Shown in pieces: positions 51,461-60,785 of a DNA stretch of 64,000 bases. Source of the DNA: Promethearchaeota archaeon (GTDB lineage: Archaea; Asgardarchaeota; Lokiarchaeia; Sigyniarchaeales; SOKP01). Location: assembly GCA_019057795.1 (NCBI GenBank), contig JAHLWS010000078.1:1-64000 (forward strand), read 5' to 3'. The translations under genes were made by a program, and so were the position numbers. Every line of letters begins with the position of its first letter. Position 1 is the first letter of the stretch. The notes below the pieces were generated by a model. That model made no database searches, was not told the DNA's origin, and saw only the letters and a program-made list of their open reading frames with translations.

Positions 51461-51987
51461 TTTAAATTCAACACTATAAAGTTTATTTATAATTTAGAAT
51501 TAGAAATTCAAAAACAATATTAATACTTTTTTAATATCTCTTTCTGTGATAAATTTCGTGAAACGATGATTTCACGAAGAAAAAATGGATATAAATTATG
51601 ATTAGTATTGAAGAAACTTACAATTCTAATTAAGAATCATTAAAATGTATCATCCTTCCATAGATAAATGTTTGTTTCCCTCATTTTTTCACACTTATTA
51701 AAAAAACCTCAAAATTTTAATAAAAAATCATAACAGAGTATTAAGAGTGTTATTATTGGATAATTTATTATAACCTAAAGATATATATAATCAAATTAGT
51801 ATATACATTAATTGAAGAAGCGCCCATTTTTCCATTTCCATTTTATAATCACTTAATCACTTAAAAATAATAATAAAAATAATTAAGGGCGTTTTTTCAC
51901 ATGTTTTCTTATAAACAACATGTAAGGAATAACTAATCTTAAATTTTTTATCGTATTATTGAGCTTTACTGATAATTTTACTTTAAG
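51461..51987. promoter_or_regulatory. Spacer with perfect palindrome and long inverted elements
   Basis: No gene is visible in these 527 bp. TTCGTGAAA (51555-51563) and TTTCACGAA (51570-51578) are perfect 9-nt arms with a 6-nt loop. Further right, GCGCCC (about 51820) and GGGCGT (about 51887) flank a region with doubled TAATCACT, and ACATGTT...AACATGT forms a hairpin at about 51899-51923, shortly before the photolyase-like gene. Confidence 0.4.
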
Positions 51988-53136
51988 ATGACGAAGAACT
52001 TTAAAATTATTCATAGAGAATTTAAGACGGCGTTAAATAAGTTAAAATACCCTGATTCTTGGTTTTGGTGCAGATATACGATAAACCCCTACTCGGGATG
52101 CGCCCATACTTGCATATACTGCGATGCTAGGAGCCAAAGGTATTACTTAGATCAAGACTTCGAGAACGAAATTATCATAAAAACGAATATTGATAAAAAA
52201 TTAGATCAAAGAATTAAGAGAGCTCGAAAATTACTTCCCGATGTAATTGGACCTGGTGGTGTTTGTGACGCGTACCAACCAATCGAAAAAGAGGTTGAAA
52301 ACACTTTAAAAATTCTGAAAGTTATAGCTAAACACAAATTCCCCTTGAATATAGCAACAAAAAATAAAATGATTACGCGAGATATAGAGTTATTAGATAA
52401 AATCGCAGAAGATACTTGGTGTACCGTTGGTTTTTCGATCACTACGATTGACGAGGAATTGGCGCAGTTTTTAGAACCTTATTCTTCTCCACCTAAGGAA
52501 CGACTCGAAGCTTTGAAACAGATTAAAACTAAAGCTCCAAATATTCAAGTTGGGATTTATTTTATGCCAATAATACCTTTTTTAGAAGATAACGATGAAA
52601 ATTTGGAAGATGTTATCAAACAATCTAAAAAAGCGGGAGCCGATTTTATTCTTTTCTCGCCAGGTTTGACAATACGAGATCAACAAGCAGAATTTTTTAT
52701 TAAAAAATTAAAGAACAGTAAATATGAACATATCGTAAAACCTTTACTAAATTTATATAAGGGACAAATCTACCCACCTGCTGATTATGTAAAGAAATTA
52801 CACCCAAAATTGTTAAGATATTGCGAGGAGTATGGATTACCCATAAGAGAAAAGAGATGGATACCAAACGATTACCGAAAGTGGAATTACAAGATTTCTG
52901 AGTTGTTATTGAACAAAGAATATTTGGATGCTGTTAAAAACGGAAAATCAAACAATGCCATGAAATGGGCTGGTTTAAATCTAAATAATCTGGAAGAATC
53001 TATTATAAACGTGTATAAAAGAGGGGAACTATCAAAACTAAATAATTTCAATAAAAAAATAATTGAATTCGTTAAACCATATTTAGAAAAAAGTAAAGAA
53101 TCAGAACGAAAAACAGGACTTGATAAATTTCTATGA
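51988..53136 (+). CDS. Photolyase-like (SplB-type) radical SAM protein
   Basis: The 382-residue protein has the radical SAM motif in NPYSGCAHTCIYCDAR (about 33-48, CxxxCxxC), then GPGGVCDAYQPIEKEVENTLKIL, PLNIATKNKMITRDIELLDKIA and FSITTIDEELAQFLEPYSSPPKERLEALK, typical of the Rv2578c/SplB-like family annotated as DNA repair photolyases. True lesion specificity is unknown. Its last codons overlap the start of the AlkD-like gene by 4 nt. Confidence 0.85.
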   Translation: MTKNFKIIHREFKTALNKLKYPDSWFWCRYTINPYSGCAHTCIYCDARSQRYYLDQDFENEIIIKTNIDKKLDQRIKRARKLLPDVIGPGGVCDAYQPIEKEVENTLKILKVIAKHKFPLNIATKNKMITRDIELLDKIAEDTWCTVGFSITTIDEELAQFLEPYSSPPKERLEALKQIKTKAPNIQVGIYFMPIIPFLEDNDENLEDVIKQSKKAGADFILFSPGLTIRDQQAEFFIKKLKNSKYEHIVKPLLNLYKGQIYPPADYVKKLHPKLLRYCEEYGLPIREKRWIPNDYRKWNYKISELLLNKEYLDAVKNGKSNNAMKWAGLNLNNLEESIINVYKRGELSKLNNFNKKIIEFVKPYLEKSKESERKTGLDKFL

Positions 53137-53876
53137 CGGAAGATATAATTGTTGAAATTAAAAATCTATTAGTGGAAAAAACTCCGCGTCTTACTCCAGA
53201 ACAGAAGTCAATGATGTACAAGATTATAAACCCCGACATCTCTAATTATGTAAAATACGGAGTAAAGGTTGCCGAGATTGAGAACATCGTAAAAAATGTT
53301 TATAATAAGTTCATATGTACATATCAAGATGCAATTGAAATATTTAAAATGTTAACTAAATCAAATGTTGAGGAGGAAAAATTCGCAGCATTCTTATTCT
53401 TAAATCGTTTTAAAAAAAACTTTAATGAAGGAACTATTCAGCTTTTCAGAGACGAATACGCTAAACATTGCCATACATGGAGCCACTGTGATAGCACTTG
53501 CGTCAGAGTTATAGGGCCGTTTCTCGGGAAACAGGGTAATGAAGAATTAGCAAAAAAAACTATCGATGAGTGGTCCAATTCTGACAATATATGGATTAAA
53601 AGAGCCTCAATGGTTATTCTACTTAAAATTACGATGATAAGAAAAGATTTTGACGAGACTTTCGTGTTTGAACTAGTGGAAAAAATGTTAAAGTATTCCG
53701 AAGCAAATTATATCGAAAAGGGAATAGGATGGCTCCTTAAGACTTGTTCTAAATATAAACCTGAAGTAATTATTGACTGTTTAACTAAAAACAAAAAAAT
53801 TCTCTCCAGACTTATCCTTAGGTACGCAAGTGAAAAACTTCCCAAGGATAAAAGGGCTTTAGTATTAAAAAAATAA
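53133..53876 (+). CDS. AlkD-like DNA alkylation repair (HEAT-repeat) protein
   Basis: The 247-residue protein is a stack of helices with AlkD landmarks: EEEKFAAFLFLNRF, HCHTWSHCDSTCVRVIGPFL (the WxxxDxxC region, about 110-129), NIWIKRASMVILLK (about 150-163) and KGIGWLLKTCSKYKPEVIIDCL. AlkD-type glycosylases remove alkylated bases without flipping. Translational coupling to the photolyase-like gene implies a two-gene DNA damage operon. Confidence 0.85.
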   Translation: MTEDIIVEIKNLLVEKTPRLTPEQKSMMYKIINPDISNYVKYGVKVAEIENIVKNVYNKFICTYQDAIEIFKMLTKSNVEEEKFAAFLFLNRFKKNFNEGTIQLFRDEYAKHCHTWSHCDSTCVRVIGPFLGKQGNEELAKKTIDEWSNSDNIWIKRASMVILLKITMIRKDFDETFVFELVEKMLKYSEANYIEKGIGWLLKTCSKYKPEVIIDCLTKNKKILSRLILRYASEKLPKDKRALVLKK

Positions 53877-53984
53877 AAATTGAACACCTATAATTTTAAT
53901 AAATTTATATCAAGAAAGAGATATGTCCTTTTAAAGAATTCTTATTTAAATTAATAATATGGAGTATTATAAAACAATCATACT

Positions 53985-54773
53985 ATGAAGCATGTAGAAT
54001 ATAAAGGAAAACGATATAATGTATTAGACGGGAAGCTGGATCTTAGTAATTTAGGTATTAGCAATATTAATAATATTTTAGGATTAGAAAATTTGATCAA
54101 TCTAAAGGAACTGGATCTTTCAAATAATGCTATTACTGAGATTGAAGGGCTTGAAACATTAACTCATCTGGAGTTGCTAAATCTAAGAATAAACCAAATT
54201 AAAGAAATAAAAGGCCTTGAAGAGTTGACTAATTTAAAATATTTATATCTCTATAATAATCGAATATCTGAGATTAGCGGACTTGAGGCGCTCTTTAATG
54301 TGGTTGAATTGAATCTTTTTGATAATCAAATTCATAATATTAAAGGCTTAGAAAACTTGATTAATTTAAAGAAATTATATCTCGGTAGTAATCGTATAGC
54401 GATGATTGAAGGACTTGAAAATTTAATCTACTTAAAATTCTTAAATATTGAAAAGAACTTTATTACAGAACTCCAAGGTCTTGATACGCTTGAAAATCTG
54501 ATCCTTTTGGCAATTAAGAGAAATAATATTAAAGAAATTAAGTCTCTCGAGCTTTTAACTCAATTGAAAAGGTTAGAATTAGCATTTAACGAGATCACCG
54601 AGATAATGGGACTTGCCGAGCTTGAGAATCTTGAAACAATTGATCTTCGGGGAAATCCTGTATATGATAATGAACTTGAGTTTGCGACGAAAAAAATAAA
54701 AGTAAAATTGTTAGACGCCAAAGAGTTAGTTTTCTATTGTAAATGGTTTAATCGAGTCTGCGAAAATGTATAG
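53985..54773 (+). CDS. SDS22-type leucine-rich-repeat protein
   Basis: The 262-residue product consists of about ten 22-residue repeats of the form LxxLTxLxxLxLxxNxIxxIxGLExL (e.g. LETLTHLELLNLRINQIKEIKGLEELTNLKYLYLYNNRISEI), closed by an LRR cap (LRGNPVYDNELEFATKK). No signal peptide is present, so it is cytoplasmic. Such repeats bind proteins, as SDS22 does phosphatase PP1. LRR proteins of this type are frequent in Asgard archaea. Confidence 0.88.
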   Translation: MKHVEYKGKRYNVLDGKLDLSNLGISNINNILGLENLINLKELDLSNNAITEIEGLETLTHLELLNLRINQIKEIKGLEELTNLKYLYLYNNRISEISGLEALFNVVELNLFDNQIHNIKGLENLINLKKLYLGSNRIAMIEGLENLIYLKFLNIEKNFITELQGLDTLENLILLAIKRNNIKEIKSLELLTQLKRLELAFNEITEIMGLAELENLETIDLRGNPVYDNELEFATKKIKVKLLDAKELVFYCKWFNRVCENV

Positions 54774-54859
54774 AACTTTTAATGATTATATTTAATTTAA
54801 AAACTTTATATCTAATTAATAAATCTTAGATAGATAGTATTAAGATATTATTTTGTCAT

Positions 54860-54966
54860 TTCTACTATTATACTACTATTATCAAAAAATCTAAAAAGTT
54901 GATTTCTTTCTGATTCTACTACTATTATTCTACTTCTATCAAAAACTCTACTACAAAGATTTAAAT
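54860..54966 (+). promoter_or_regulatory. Direct repeats and TATA box before the second LRR gene
   Basis: Two ~34-nt similar units, 54860-54892 and 54914-54949, share TTCTACTAxTATT, then CTAxTxCTATCAAAAA. TACTACTA motifs continue to the TATA box TTTAAATA (54959-54966), and TAGTAGTA lies after it (about 54982-54989). Regular spacing suggests binding sites of a repressor. Confidence 0.5.
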
Positions 54967-55000
54967 ACATCAATTGTTTATAGTAGTAACAGTGATTAAT

Positions 55001-56218
55001 ATGACAAGAGAACCTAATAAAAAAAAATATGAACGTATACTTGAACGCCTTGCGAAAGGTGATAAACAATCTTCGATTGTTATAACCGAAAAATGTTCCT
55101 ATGGTACAATTTCAGCTGCAAAACAGTGGGATACGAATGGAAGACCTATTACGATTACCTCTACAAGAAGCACATCAACAAATAGAACTAAAATTGTGCT
55201 CTCAATACCAAACTTTTGGCTTGAATGCTTAAATGAAGATATAATGTCAGGAATTTGGATAGATTATTCTGATGCAATTATTGATATTATCAGGTTTTTT
55301 TTCCGAACTCGAATGGAAGACAATCAACCTGAGCCTTCATCAGCGAGAAGAAGAGAAATTCTACATTCAAGAGAATTTAGAAGAAAAGAACCTAACCTTA
55401 GAAGAGAAGTTATGAAAGAGCTTAAAGAATCTCTTACACATGAACAAGTCCGAGATTCTGAAAATAAAAATTTAATAAATGTAATAGAATTAAAAGAATA
55501 TAAAGAGATCAAAGAAGAGCAGAGACAAGAATTTTATAAACAAAGAGAGCTAATATATTCACGATTTAATGATCAGAAAACAGAGAAATATGTTTTTAAA
55601 AATTATCACGGAGAACCATTGATAAAAGAAGAATTTGAGATATTAATGGAATTAGAGCAGCAAGTGGGGAGAATCCCTAAATGGGAAGGGGATTTTACTC
55701 GAGGAGATTATATGCCTGCGCCAACTGATATAAAGACTTATAAATTCAGTTATGTCCTTTTAGGCAATCATGTAATTATACTTAATATATGTGGTAAAGG
55801 TTTAAACTATTTACCAGAATCGATTGGTCAATTAAAATATTTACAAACTCTTGATTTAAGAAACAACAATCTAACCGAACTTCCCGAATCTATTGGAAAT
55901 TTAGAATTTCTGGAAGAGCTTATTCTCCATGATAATGCTCTCAGATCCGTTCCTAAATCTATAGGGAACCTTAAAAATCTTGGATTACTCCATTTGGACA
56001 ATAACAATCTTACAACTTTGCCTGAAACAATTTGTAACCTTAAAACATGGTATCCTATTGGATTAACTAATAATAAAATAGATTCACTCAGTGAGAAAAT
56101 TCTAAAAATGTGTATGCCGCAAGCAAAGGTTACTATATACGCGAAGGCGCACGGGATAAGAAAGAAACTGTGTGAGTTAGATTTGGTAGGAAATCCTATA
56201 ATGGAAGCAAAAAAATAA
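55001..56218 (+). CDS. LRR protein with N-terminal HTH/DNA-binding-like region
   Basis: About 405 residues from ATG 55001 (GTGAT four bases before it); a TTG at 54974 is less likely because it lies almost on the TATA box. Residues about 1-45 (NKKKYERILERLAKGDKQSSIVITEKCSYGTISAAKQW) look like a helix-turn-helix, about 55-110 contain an RHH-like TKIVLSIPNFWLECLNED..YSDAIIDIIRFFFRTRM, 120-215 are charged coiled coil, and about 260-395 hold five LRRs (LPESIGQLKYLQTLDLRNNNLTELPESIGNL). DNA binding plus LRR is an unusual combination, and the upstream repeats are candidate targets. Confidence 0.78.
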   Translation: MTREPNKKKYERILERLAKGDKQSSIVITEKCSYGTISAAKQWDTNGRPITITSTRSTSTNRTKIVLSIPNFWLECLNEDIMSGIWIDYSDAIIDIIRFFFRTRMEDNQPEPSSARRREILHSREFRRKEPNLRREVMKELKESLTHEQVRDSENKNLINVIELKEYKEIKEEQRQEFYKQRELIYSRFNDQKTEKYVFKNYHGEPLIKEEFEILMELEQQVGRIPKWEGDFTRGDYMPAPTDIKTYKFSYVLLGNHVIILNICGKGLNYLPESIGQLKYLQTLDLRNNNLTELPESIGNLEFLEELILHDNALRSVPKSIGNLKNLGLLHLDNNNLTTLPETICNLKTWYPIGLTNNKIDSLSEKILKMCMPQAKVTIYAKAHGIRKKLCELDLVGNPIMEAKK

Positions 56219-56433
56219 GATGTAAAATGTTATTCTACTCTTAAGTCCAAGCTTAATTAGTGAAAATTGAATTTTCAGTAGATTCTTATTTTCCAATAAA
56301 TATTGTATGCATTATACTACGAAATAAGTCAATGCATCCTATTACTAATAAAACAATCCAGGTAAATTTTGGCACTTCTTTCTTCTTTACTATATTTTCT
56401 TTATCTTCTTTTATTATTCTTAACTCTCTCTCT

Positions 56434-56597
56434 TTAAAGATCTTTTTTAATTTCATCAGTTAGAAATTCTGCTATTTTTTCTATATAGACCTTACCTTTT
56501 TTCTTACTAGTTTTAGTTGGATCTCCAATAACACCAATTTCACACCAAGATATCCTGGTTGGAATCTCTCTCTTGACAAGATATTCATTTCTTCCAT
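56434..56597 (-). pseudogene. Decayed duplicate of the creatininase-family gene
   Basis: The minus strand starts RMEEMN as in the intact gene at 57917-58669, jumps to RERFQPGYLGV, and then after a frameshift to EIGVIGDPTKTSKKKGKVYIEKIAEFLTDEIKKDL and stop. These match the intact protein's start, middle (KRDKFQPGYLGV) and C-terminus (EIGVIGDPTKASKEHGKIYIEKMVEFLTAEIKKDL). Two internal deletions and one frameshift prevent function. Similarity extends past the stop codon into the shared TTAACTCTCTCTC flank. Confidence 0.85.
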
Positions 56598-56643
56598 TCG
56601 AATTCTTTAAATATATTTTATTGGGAAAAATTTTAGTTTTAAC

Positions 56644-57483
56644 TTATTCCTTTGAACCGGGCTGCCATATAAACAATTCTATCGTGCAACATTCCTTAAA
56701 ACCCATCCGATTATACATATTTAAACCCATCTCAGTTGAATGAAGAATTGCAGTCTCATATCCTAATTTCTTAGCCTCGTTTAGGGGAGCAAGAGTTATC
56801 GCAGTACCAATCCCTTTACCATGTGCTTCTTCTAATGTAGTAACCAAATGAATACCTGCAACACCTGCTTTATACAATACTAATGAAGAAGCGACAGGAT
56901 TTCCATCATAATATGCTAAGAATGCACTTGCAGAGGCCCTATCCTTCAAAAGTATAAATGAGAAAGCCTCGAAAAAAAAATCAGATCGAACTTCTTTTGG
57001 AAAATCAAAACCCGTTAAAATTATGTCATTCCATACTTTTAAAGCATTCATACTTTCAATCTTTATAATCTCTACCTTATTTAAAAGTTCTCTTTCTGTG
57101 TTTAAAATTTTTAGGTTATAAGCCATCCCCTGAAGCTTGTCAAGGATGAATCCATTTTTGATTAATAACTCTCCCATATTTTTAGGAGTGCTTGATGGGC
57201 CAAGCACCCAAAGAAAGGGAACTTGTCTCTTTTCAAAATAAGTGATATTGTCCTTTATCTTTTTAATAGCATTTTCTGAGGAAATATGGCTATCTATCAC
57301 CCCATTAAAAAAAAAAAAAGGGATCCCCGTAGAGAATCTGGAGAACTCCTCAGTCTCTTCATATTGGATATGTTCAAGATCGATATGTACTATCGATCTA
57401 AAAAATTCATAAAGATTAAACTCAATTGCATGTTCAATTTCTGATTGATTTGGATTTTTAAGAATAGTTATAAATTGTTTCAC
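56644..57483 (-). CDS. GNAT-family N-acetyltransferase
   Basis: The product has about 279 residues. The C-terminal half is the GNAT core: SASAFLAYYDGNPVASSLVLYKAGVAGIHLVTTLEEAHGKGIGTAITLAPLNEAKKLGYETAILHSTEMGLNMYNRMGF, including the acetyl-CoA loop (HGKGIG) and the motif B YNRMGF. The N-terminal half resembles a degenerate GNAT. A GTG at 57483 fits a leaderless transcript from TATAATATATTATAT just upstream; TTG 57516 is in frame but lies on that box. The substrate is unknown. Confidence 0.82.
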   Translation of the reverse strand: MKQFITILKNPNQSEIEHAIEFNLYEFFRSIVHIDLEHIQYEETEEFSRFSTGIPFFFFNGVIDSHISSENAIKKIKDNITYFEKRQVPFLWVLGPSSTPKNMGELLIKNGFILDKLQGMAYNLKILNTERELLNKVEIIKIESMNALKVWNDIILTGFDFPKEVRSDFFFEAFSFILLKDRASASAFLAYYDGNPVASSLVLYKAGVAGIHLVTTLEEAHGKGIGTAITLAPLNEAKKLGYETAILHSTEMGLNMYNRMGFKECCTIELFIWQPGSKE

Positions 57484-57685
57484 TTCTAGAGTTTTGATAT
57501 AATATATTATACACAAAATAAGATAATATACTATATAAGAGTCGATTTTTAGTTTTACATATTTGGTAAATTTAAAGTTTTTTGGGCATTTGTGTTAATT
57601 AGGAGGAGTATGTTAAGTGTTTTATGAGGGATGGAGATATGCATTAAGTATTAAAACTTTTTAAGAAAGGCTTAATCATTATCTT

Positions 57686-57904
57686 ATGACAAAATTCAAT
57701 TTGAACTTAGAATATAATAAGAATTTTATAAATGCTCTCGAAAACTGGAAAATTGAAGATTGGTCTAAAAATGATAAAAAAAAAAGGCTTAAATCAGAAA
57801 AACAAATTCAAAAGAGATTAAAGAATTTAAAAAAAGTATTCGTATTCTCTATCGAAGAAAAATCAATTGAAAATTTAGCTTCATTTACTCTCTATTATTC
57901 TTAA
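57686..57904 (+). CDS. Small helical protein, possibly truncated
   Basis: A 72-residue frame rich in Lys, Asn and aromatics (MTKFNLNLEYNKNFINALENWKIEDW, then KKKRLKSEKQIQKRLKNLKKVFVFSIEEKSIEN). Its last residues run into the flank that is shared with the creatininase duplicate, so the true C-terminus may have been lost. No family is recognised. Confidence 0.35.
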   Translation: MTKFNLNLEYNKNFINALENWKIEDWSKNDKKKRLKSEKQIQKRLKNLKKVFVFSIEEKSIENLASFTLYYS

Positions 57905-57916
57905 CTCTCTCTCTCG

Positions 57917-58669
57917 TTAAAGATCTTTTTTAATTTCAGCAGTTAGAAATTCTACCATTTTTTCTATATAGATTTTCCCGTGTTCTTTACTTGCTTTAGT
58001 TGGATCTCCAATAACACCAATTTCAGTCAAAGAGGGCATCCCTTTCTTAATAAGCATTTCAATTTCCTTTTCTTTAAGAACTCCAAGATATCCTGGTTGA
58101 AATTTGTCTCTTTTTACAAGGTTTTCAGCGAGGAACAATATTTCAGATGTTTCTGCTTCACCAGCATGACCTCCTGCTTCTTCTATTGTTATATTTAAAC
58201 CTGCGGCAATTTTAAACTGAACATTCATAAAGCCCATCAAATCTGTAAATGCTAAAATCTTATTGTTAGTATATTTTTCCTGTGCTTCCTCAACTGCTTC
58301 TTTTAATGGAATAAAATTTCCTCCATGCGTAGGGATAAAAATAATGTTTTCAAAACCATGTTTTTGAAGACTCTCGATATAATCGTGAATTATTCCCTTT
58401 AAAGTAGATTTTTTTAATGAAATTGTTCCTGGAAAGGCTAAATGATGATCTGAACACCCCACTCTTATTGTTTGTGCTTGTAACGCATTCTTTAATTTTT
58501 GAGCGATTAAATTAACTATGACATCTGCTATTAATGCGTCTGTCTGAGTTGGTAAGTGAGGTCCATGCTGTTCAGTAGATCCTACTCCAATTATGACTGT
58601 TTTGAAACCACCATTAATCGCATCTTTAATATCAACCCAATTCATTTCTTCCATTCGAAGTGTTCTCAT
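57917..58669 (-). CDS. Creatininase-family amidohydrolase
   Basis: The 250-residue protein has the metal-binding pattern of the family: GVGSTEQHGPHLPTQTDALIAD (Glu, His, Asp; about 28-49), RVGCSDHHLAFPGTISL (about 68-84), FIPTHGGNF (about 110-118, HGGN) and EEAGGHAGEAETSEIL (about 159-174, HAGExET). Members hydrolyse creatinine or cleave formamido-pyrimidines in archaeal flavin/F420 synthesis (ArfB-like); the substrate is not decided by sequence. A decayed copy lies at 56434-56597. Confidence 0.9.
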   Translation of the reverse strand: MRTLRMEEMNWVDIKDAINGGFKTVIIGVGSTEQHGPHLPTQTDALIADVIVNLIAQKLKNALQAQTIRVGCSDHHLAFPGTISLKKSTLKGIIHDYIESLQKHGFENIIFIPTHGGNFIPLKEAVEEAQEKYTNNKILAFTDLMGFMNVQFKIAAGLNITIEEAGGHAGEAETSEILFLAENLVKRDKFQPGYLGVLKEKEIEMLIKKGMPSLTEIGVIGDPTKASKEHGKIYIEKMVEFLTAEIKKDL

Positions 58670-58927
58670 TTTTAATCTCTTACCTTTTTACTTTTTATTT
58701 ATTAAATTGCTTTCATTTCATAATAAATTTGTTAGAAATTGATGTTTTGTAGTTTAGACCATCTTGAACTGACTAAATTGACAAAACAATTTGATTTTTA
58801 TATTTGAAAATAGTCTTACTAGTATAATTTTTAATTTCTCTTCTCATGATTATCTATTTATTATCAAATATTTCAATCTGAAAGGTAAATTCAGAGTCTG
58901 ATTTCGATGAAAATTCCGTGGATTATT

Positions 58928-58976
58928 CTCTTCCTCTCCCGTGGCGTCCACTCCTACAAAAGTGGGTGCGAAATTT
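58928..58976. repeat. Dispersed ~45-bp repeat, copy 1
   Basis: CTCTCCCGTGGCGTCCACTC followed by CTACAAAAGTGGGTGCGAAA. It shares its order of blocks (C-run, GTGG, GCC/GTCC, CTCCT, AAAAG, GGTGC) with 60153-60196 and 60786-60832. On the minus strand it reads FAPTFVGVDATGEE. It stands in a 495-bp spacer (58670-59164) with no other feature. Confidence 0.6.
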
Positions 58977-59179
58977 ATTAAAAAATAATTTGACCAAATA
59001 ATTTTTATTTTAAGAGCAACATTAGTCTTATAAGGCAAGAAGTATAGAAATGAAGATTAAAAATGAATTTCAATGACGAAATTATCAAAGAACATTAGCA
59101 TTAATCTTTTTACTTTCCCCAGGTCTTAATAAGAAAGGATTAAAAAATAAAAAGACACGCTTAAATGGTGATCATTAAA

Positions 59180-60064
59180 ATGCTTGACAAAATGGAACCA
59201 AAGGAAAAAAGGATATTACAAGGAGTCGTCTTAAGTTTAATCGGAACAATTATTATAGCATATAATTTATTCCCATTATTTTACATGATGGGTCTTCCAT
59301 TTACCCTTGGAACGGTGCGCATGATAAATTATTGGATCCTTGGAATAGCCTTCATTCTTACCGGTGTCTTCACTTTAAAACCACGGAGAACGAGGAAGGG
59401 AATTATTGTGCTAGGTTCAATTTCAACCATTATAGGGGGGATACTAATTCTTTCTACCATGCAAATAATAGTTGAACTCGTTGTAAGATTTGGGGGAACT
59501 TCAATCATCTATATATTTTGGAACGATATTCCAATCTTGGCTACTTTTATGATATCAGGAACGGTTTTACTCTTACACGGACTAATCCTAATCATCACAA
59601 AACAAAAAAATATGAAGCTCATTTGGGGAGTAATTTTTGCTTCGATTGGAATAACAGTAATCGTTTGGGTGTCCCGTCCATTATACATGTCAATCATATC
59701 TTCAACATTAAACCCATTTTTTTATACGGCAATTAACTTAAACCTTATAATTATTGGTGTCTCATCACTACTTATTGGTTTTTTTTATTTTAATCCTCCT
59801 GAAAAAAAGCGCATCAAATTGCTCGTTGGGATGATTTCAATAATTTTCGGTTGCGTAATCGTTATTTTCTCGCTTTTTGGCATTTTAAGTTTTAACATGT
59901 ACTTGGAAAGATTGGAATCAGAAGGAACATTTGCAAGCGTGATGGACTTGAACTCAATTTTTGTGGTATTTATTTTGGTGGGGGTTGGATTAATAATTCA
60001 CGGTGTATTTATGATAAAAAAGAGAGATATTAAAAAGGATCGCTATCATCCCACAGACGAGTAG
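59180..60064 (+). CDS. Membrane protein of four two-helix repeats
   Basis: About 294 residues. Eight hydrophobic helices fall into four repeats of similar layout: a basic turn, a Gly-rich helix (e.g. RRTRKGIIVLGSISTIIGGILIL, KLIWGVIFASIGITVIVW, IKLLVGMISIIFGCVIVIFSL), an external loop and a second helix ending in LxGxxxL/F (FMISGTVLLLHGLILI, LIIIGVSSLLIGFFYF, VFILVGVGLIIHGVFMI). The C-terminus is charged and cytoplasmic. No family or function is recognised. ATG 59180 and an earlier ATG at 59168/GTG 59168 region are both possible. Confidence 0.65.
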   Translation: MLDKMEPKEKRILQGVVLSLIGTIIIAYNLFPLFYMMGLPFTLGTVRMINYWILGIAFILTGVFTLKPRRTRKGIIVLGSISTIIGGILILSTMQIIVELVVRFGGTSIIYIFWNDIPILATFMISGTVLLLHGLILIITKQKNMKLIWGVIFASIGITVIVWVSRPLYMSIISSTLNPFFYTAINLNLIIIGVSSLLIGFFYFNPPEKKRIKLLVGMISIIFGCVIVIFSLFGILSFNMYLERLESEGTFASVMDLNSIFVVFILVGVGLIIHGVFMIKKRDIKKDRYHPTDE

Positions 60065-60152
60065 AATCAATCAAATAATTTGGTGAATCTTTAGAGACTG
60101 AAATACTTTAAAAAGATAAAACATTAAACTTTTTTTTTCTGCCTATTTATCT

Positions 60153-60196
60153 CACTCCCCCGTGGTGCCTCCTCCTAAAAAAGCAGTCAAAATGAT
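60153..60196. repeat. Dispersed ~45-bp repeat, copy 2
   Basis: CACTCCCCCGTGGTGCCTCC then TCCTAAAAAAGCAGTCAAAA. On the minus strand it ends an open frame with TAFLGGGTTGE and a stop. It resembles copies 1 and 3. Confidence 0.6.
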
Positions 60197-60785
60197 AAAA
60201 GCATCAATTTTAATAAGTTTTAGAGTTAAACTCTCTCTTTTATTCAAAGCAATTATTTTAGTCTCCTTCTGCCCATTTGGAAGATGGGTAAGGAGACTTT
60301 TTGTTAAAAAAACTTTTTCAACATTAATATATATGTATTTCAAATTATTTAAAGATATTGTTAATTATCGTTATTTACATCATTGATATTGGAATTCTGG
60401 ATTATATTCTTTAAGAAAATCAACTATCTACTGATTAAATTGAGCTGGATTTTAACGGTGTAAAAATTAATAGCTTAACAATCTATATAAAACAATAAAT
60501 TTCTATTGAGAACTAATGGATAAATCCATTCAAAAACTAAATTATAATCTAATTCATGCAAATTTAATACATAATCCTTAAATTAGATAAAATTGACCAC
60601 ACGATTAGGCGAAGTTCTAATAAAATTGGATAAAATTACAAATATCTATAAGTGATTATTTATCATTCCATCTAAATTTAAAATCTGAAGTAGAATTCTA
60701 ATATTTGTTGCTTAATTAGATAACCTAATATAAGTTCAGAAAATTTATAATATACATTATTTTTATTATCCCTTATTTTCTATTA

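Noticed and set aside
56260..56463. 67-codon plus-strand frame
   Set aside because: It is antisense to the creatininase relic and made of its reverse complement.
58850..59038. 62-codon minus-strand frame with FAPTFVGVDATGEE
   Set aside because: No start signals or conserved fold; treated as part of the dispersed repeat rather than a gene.
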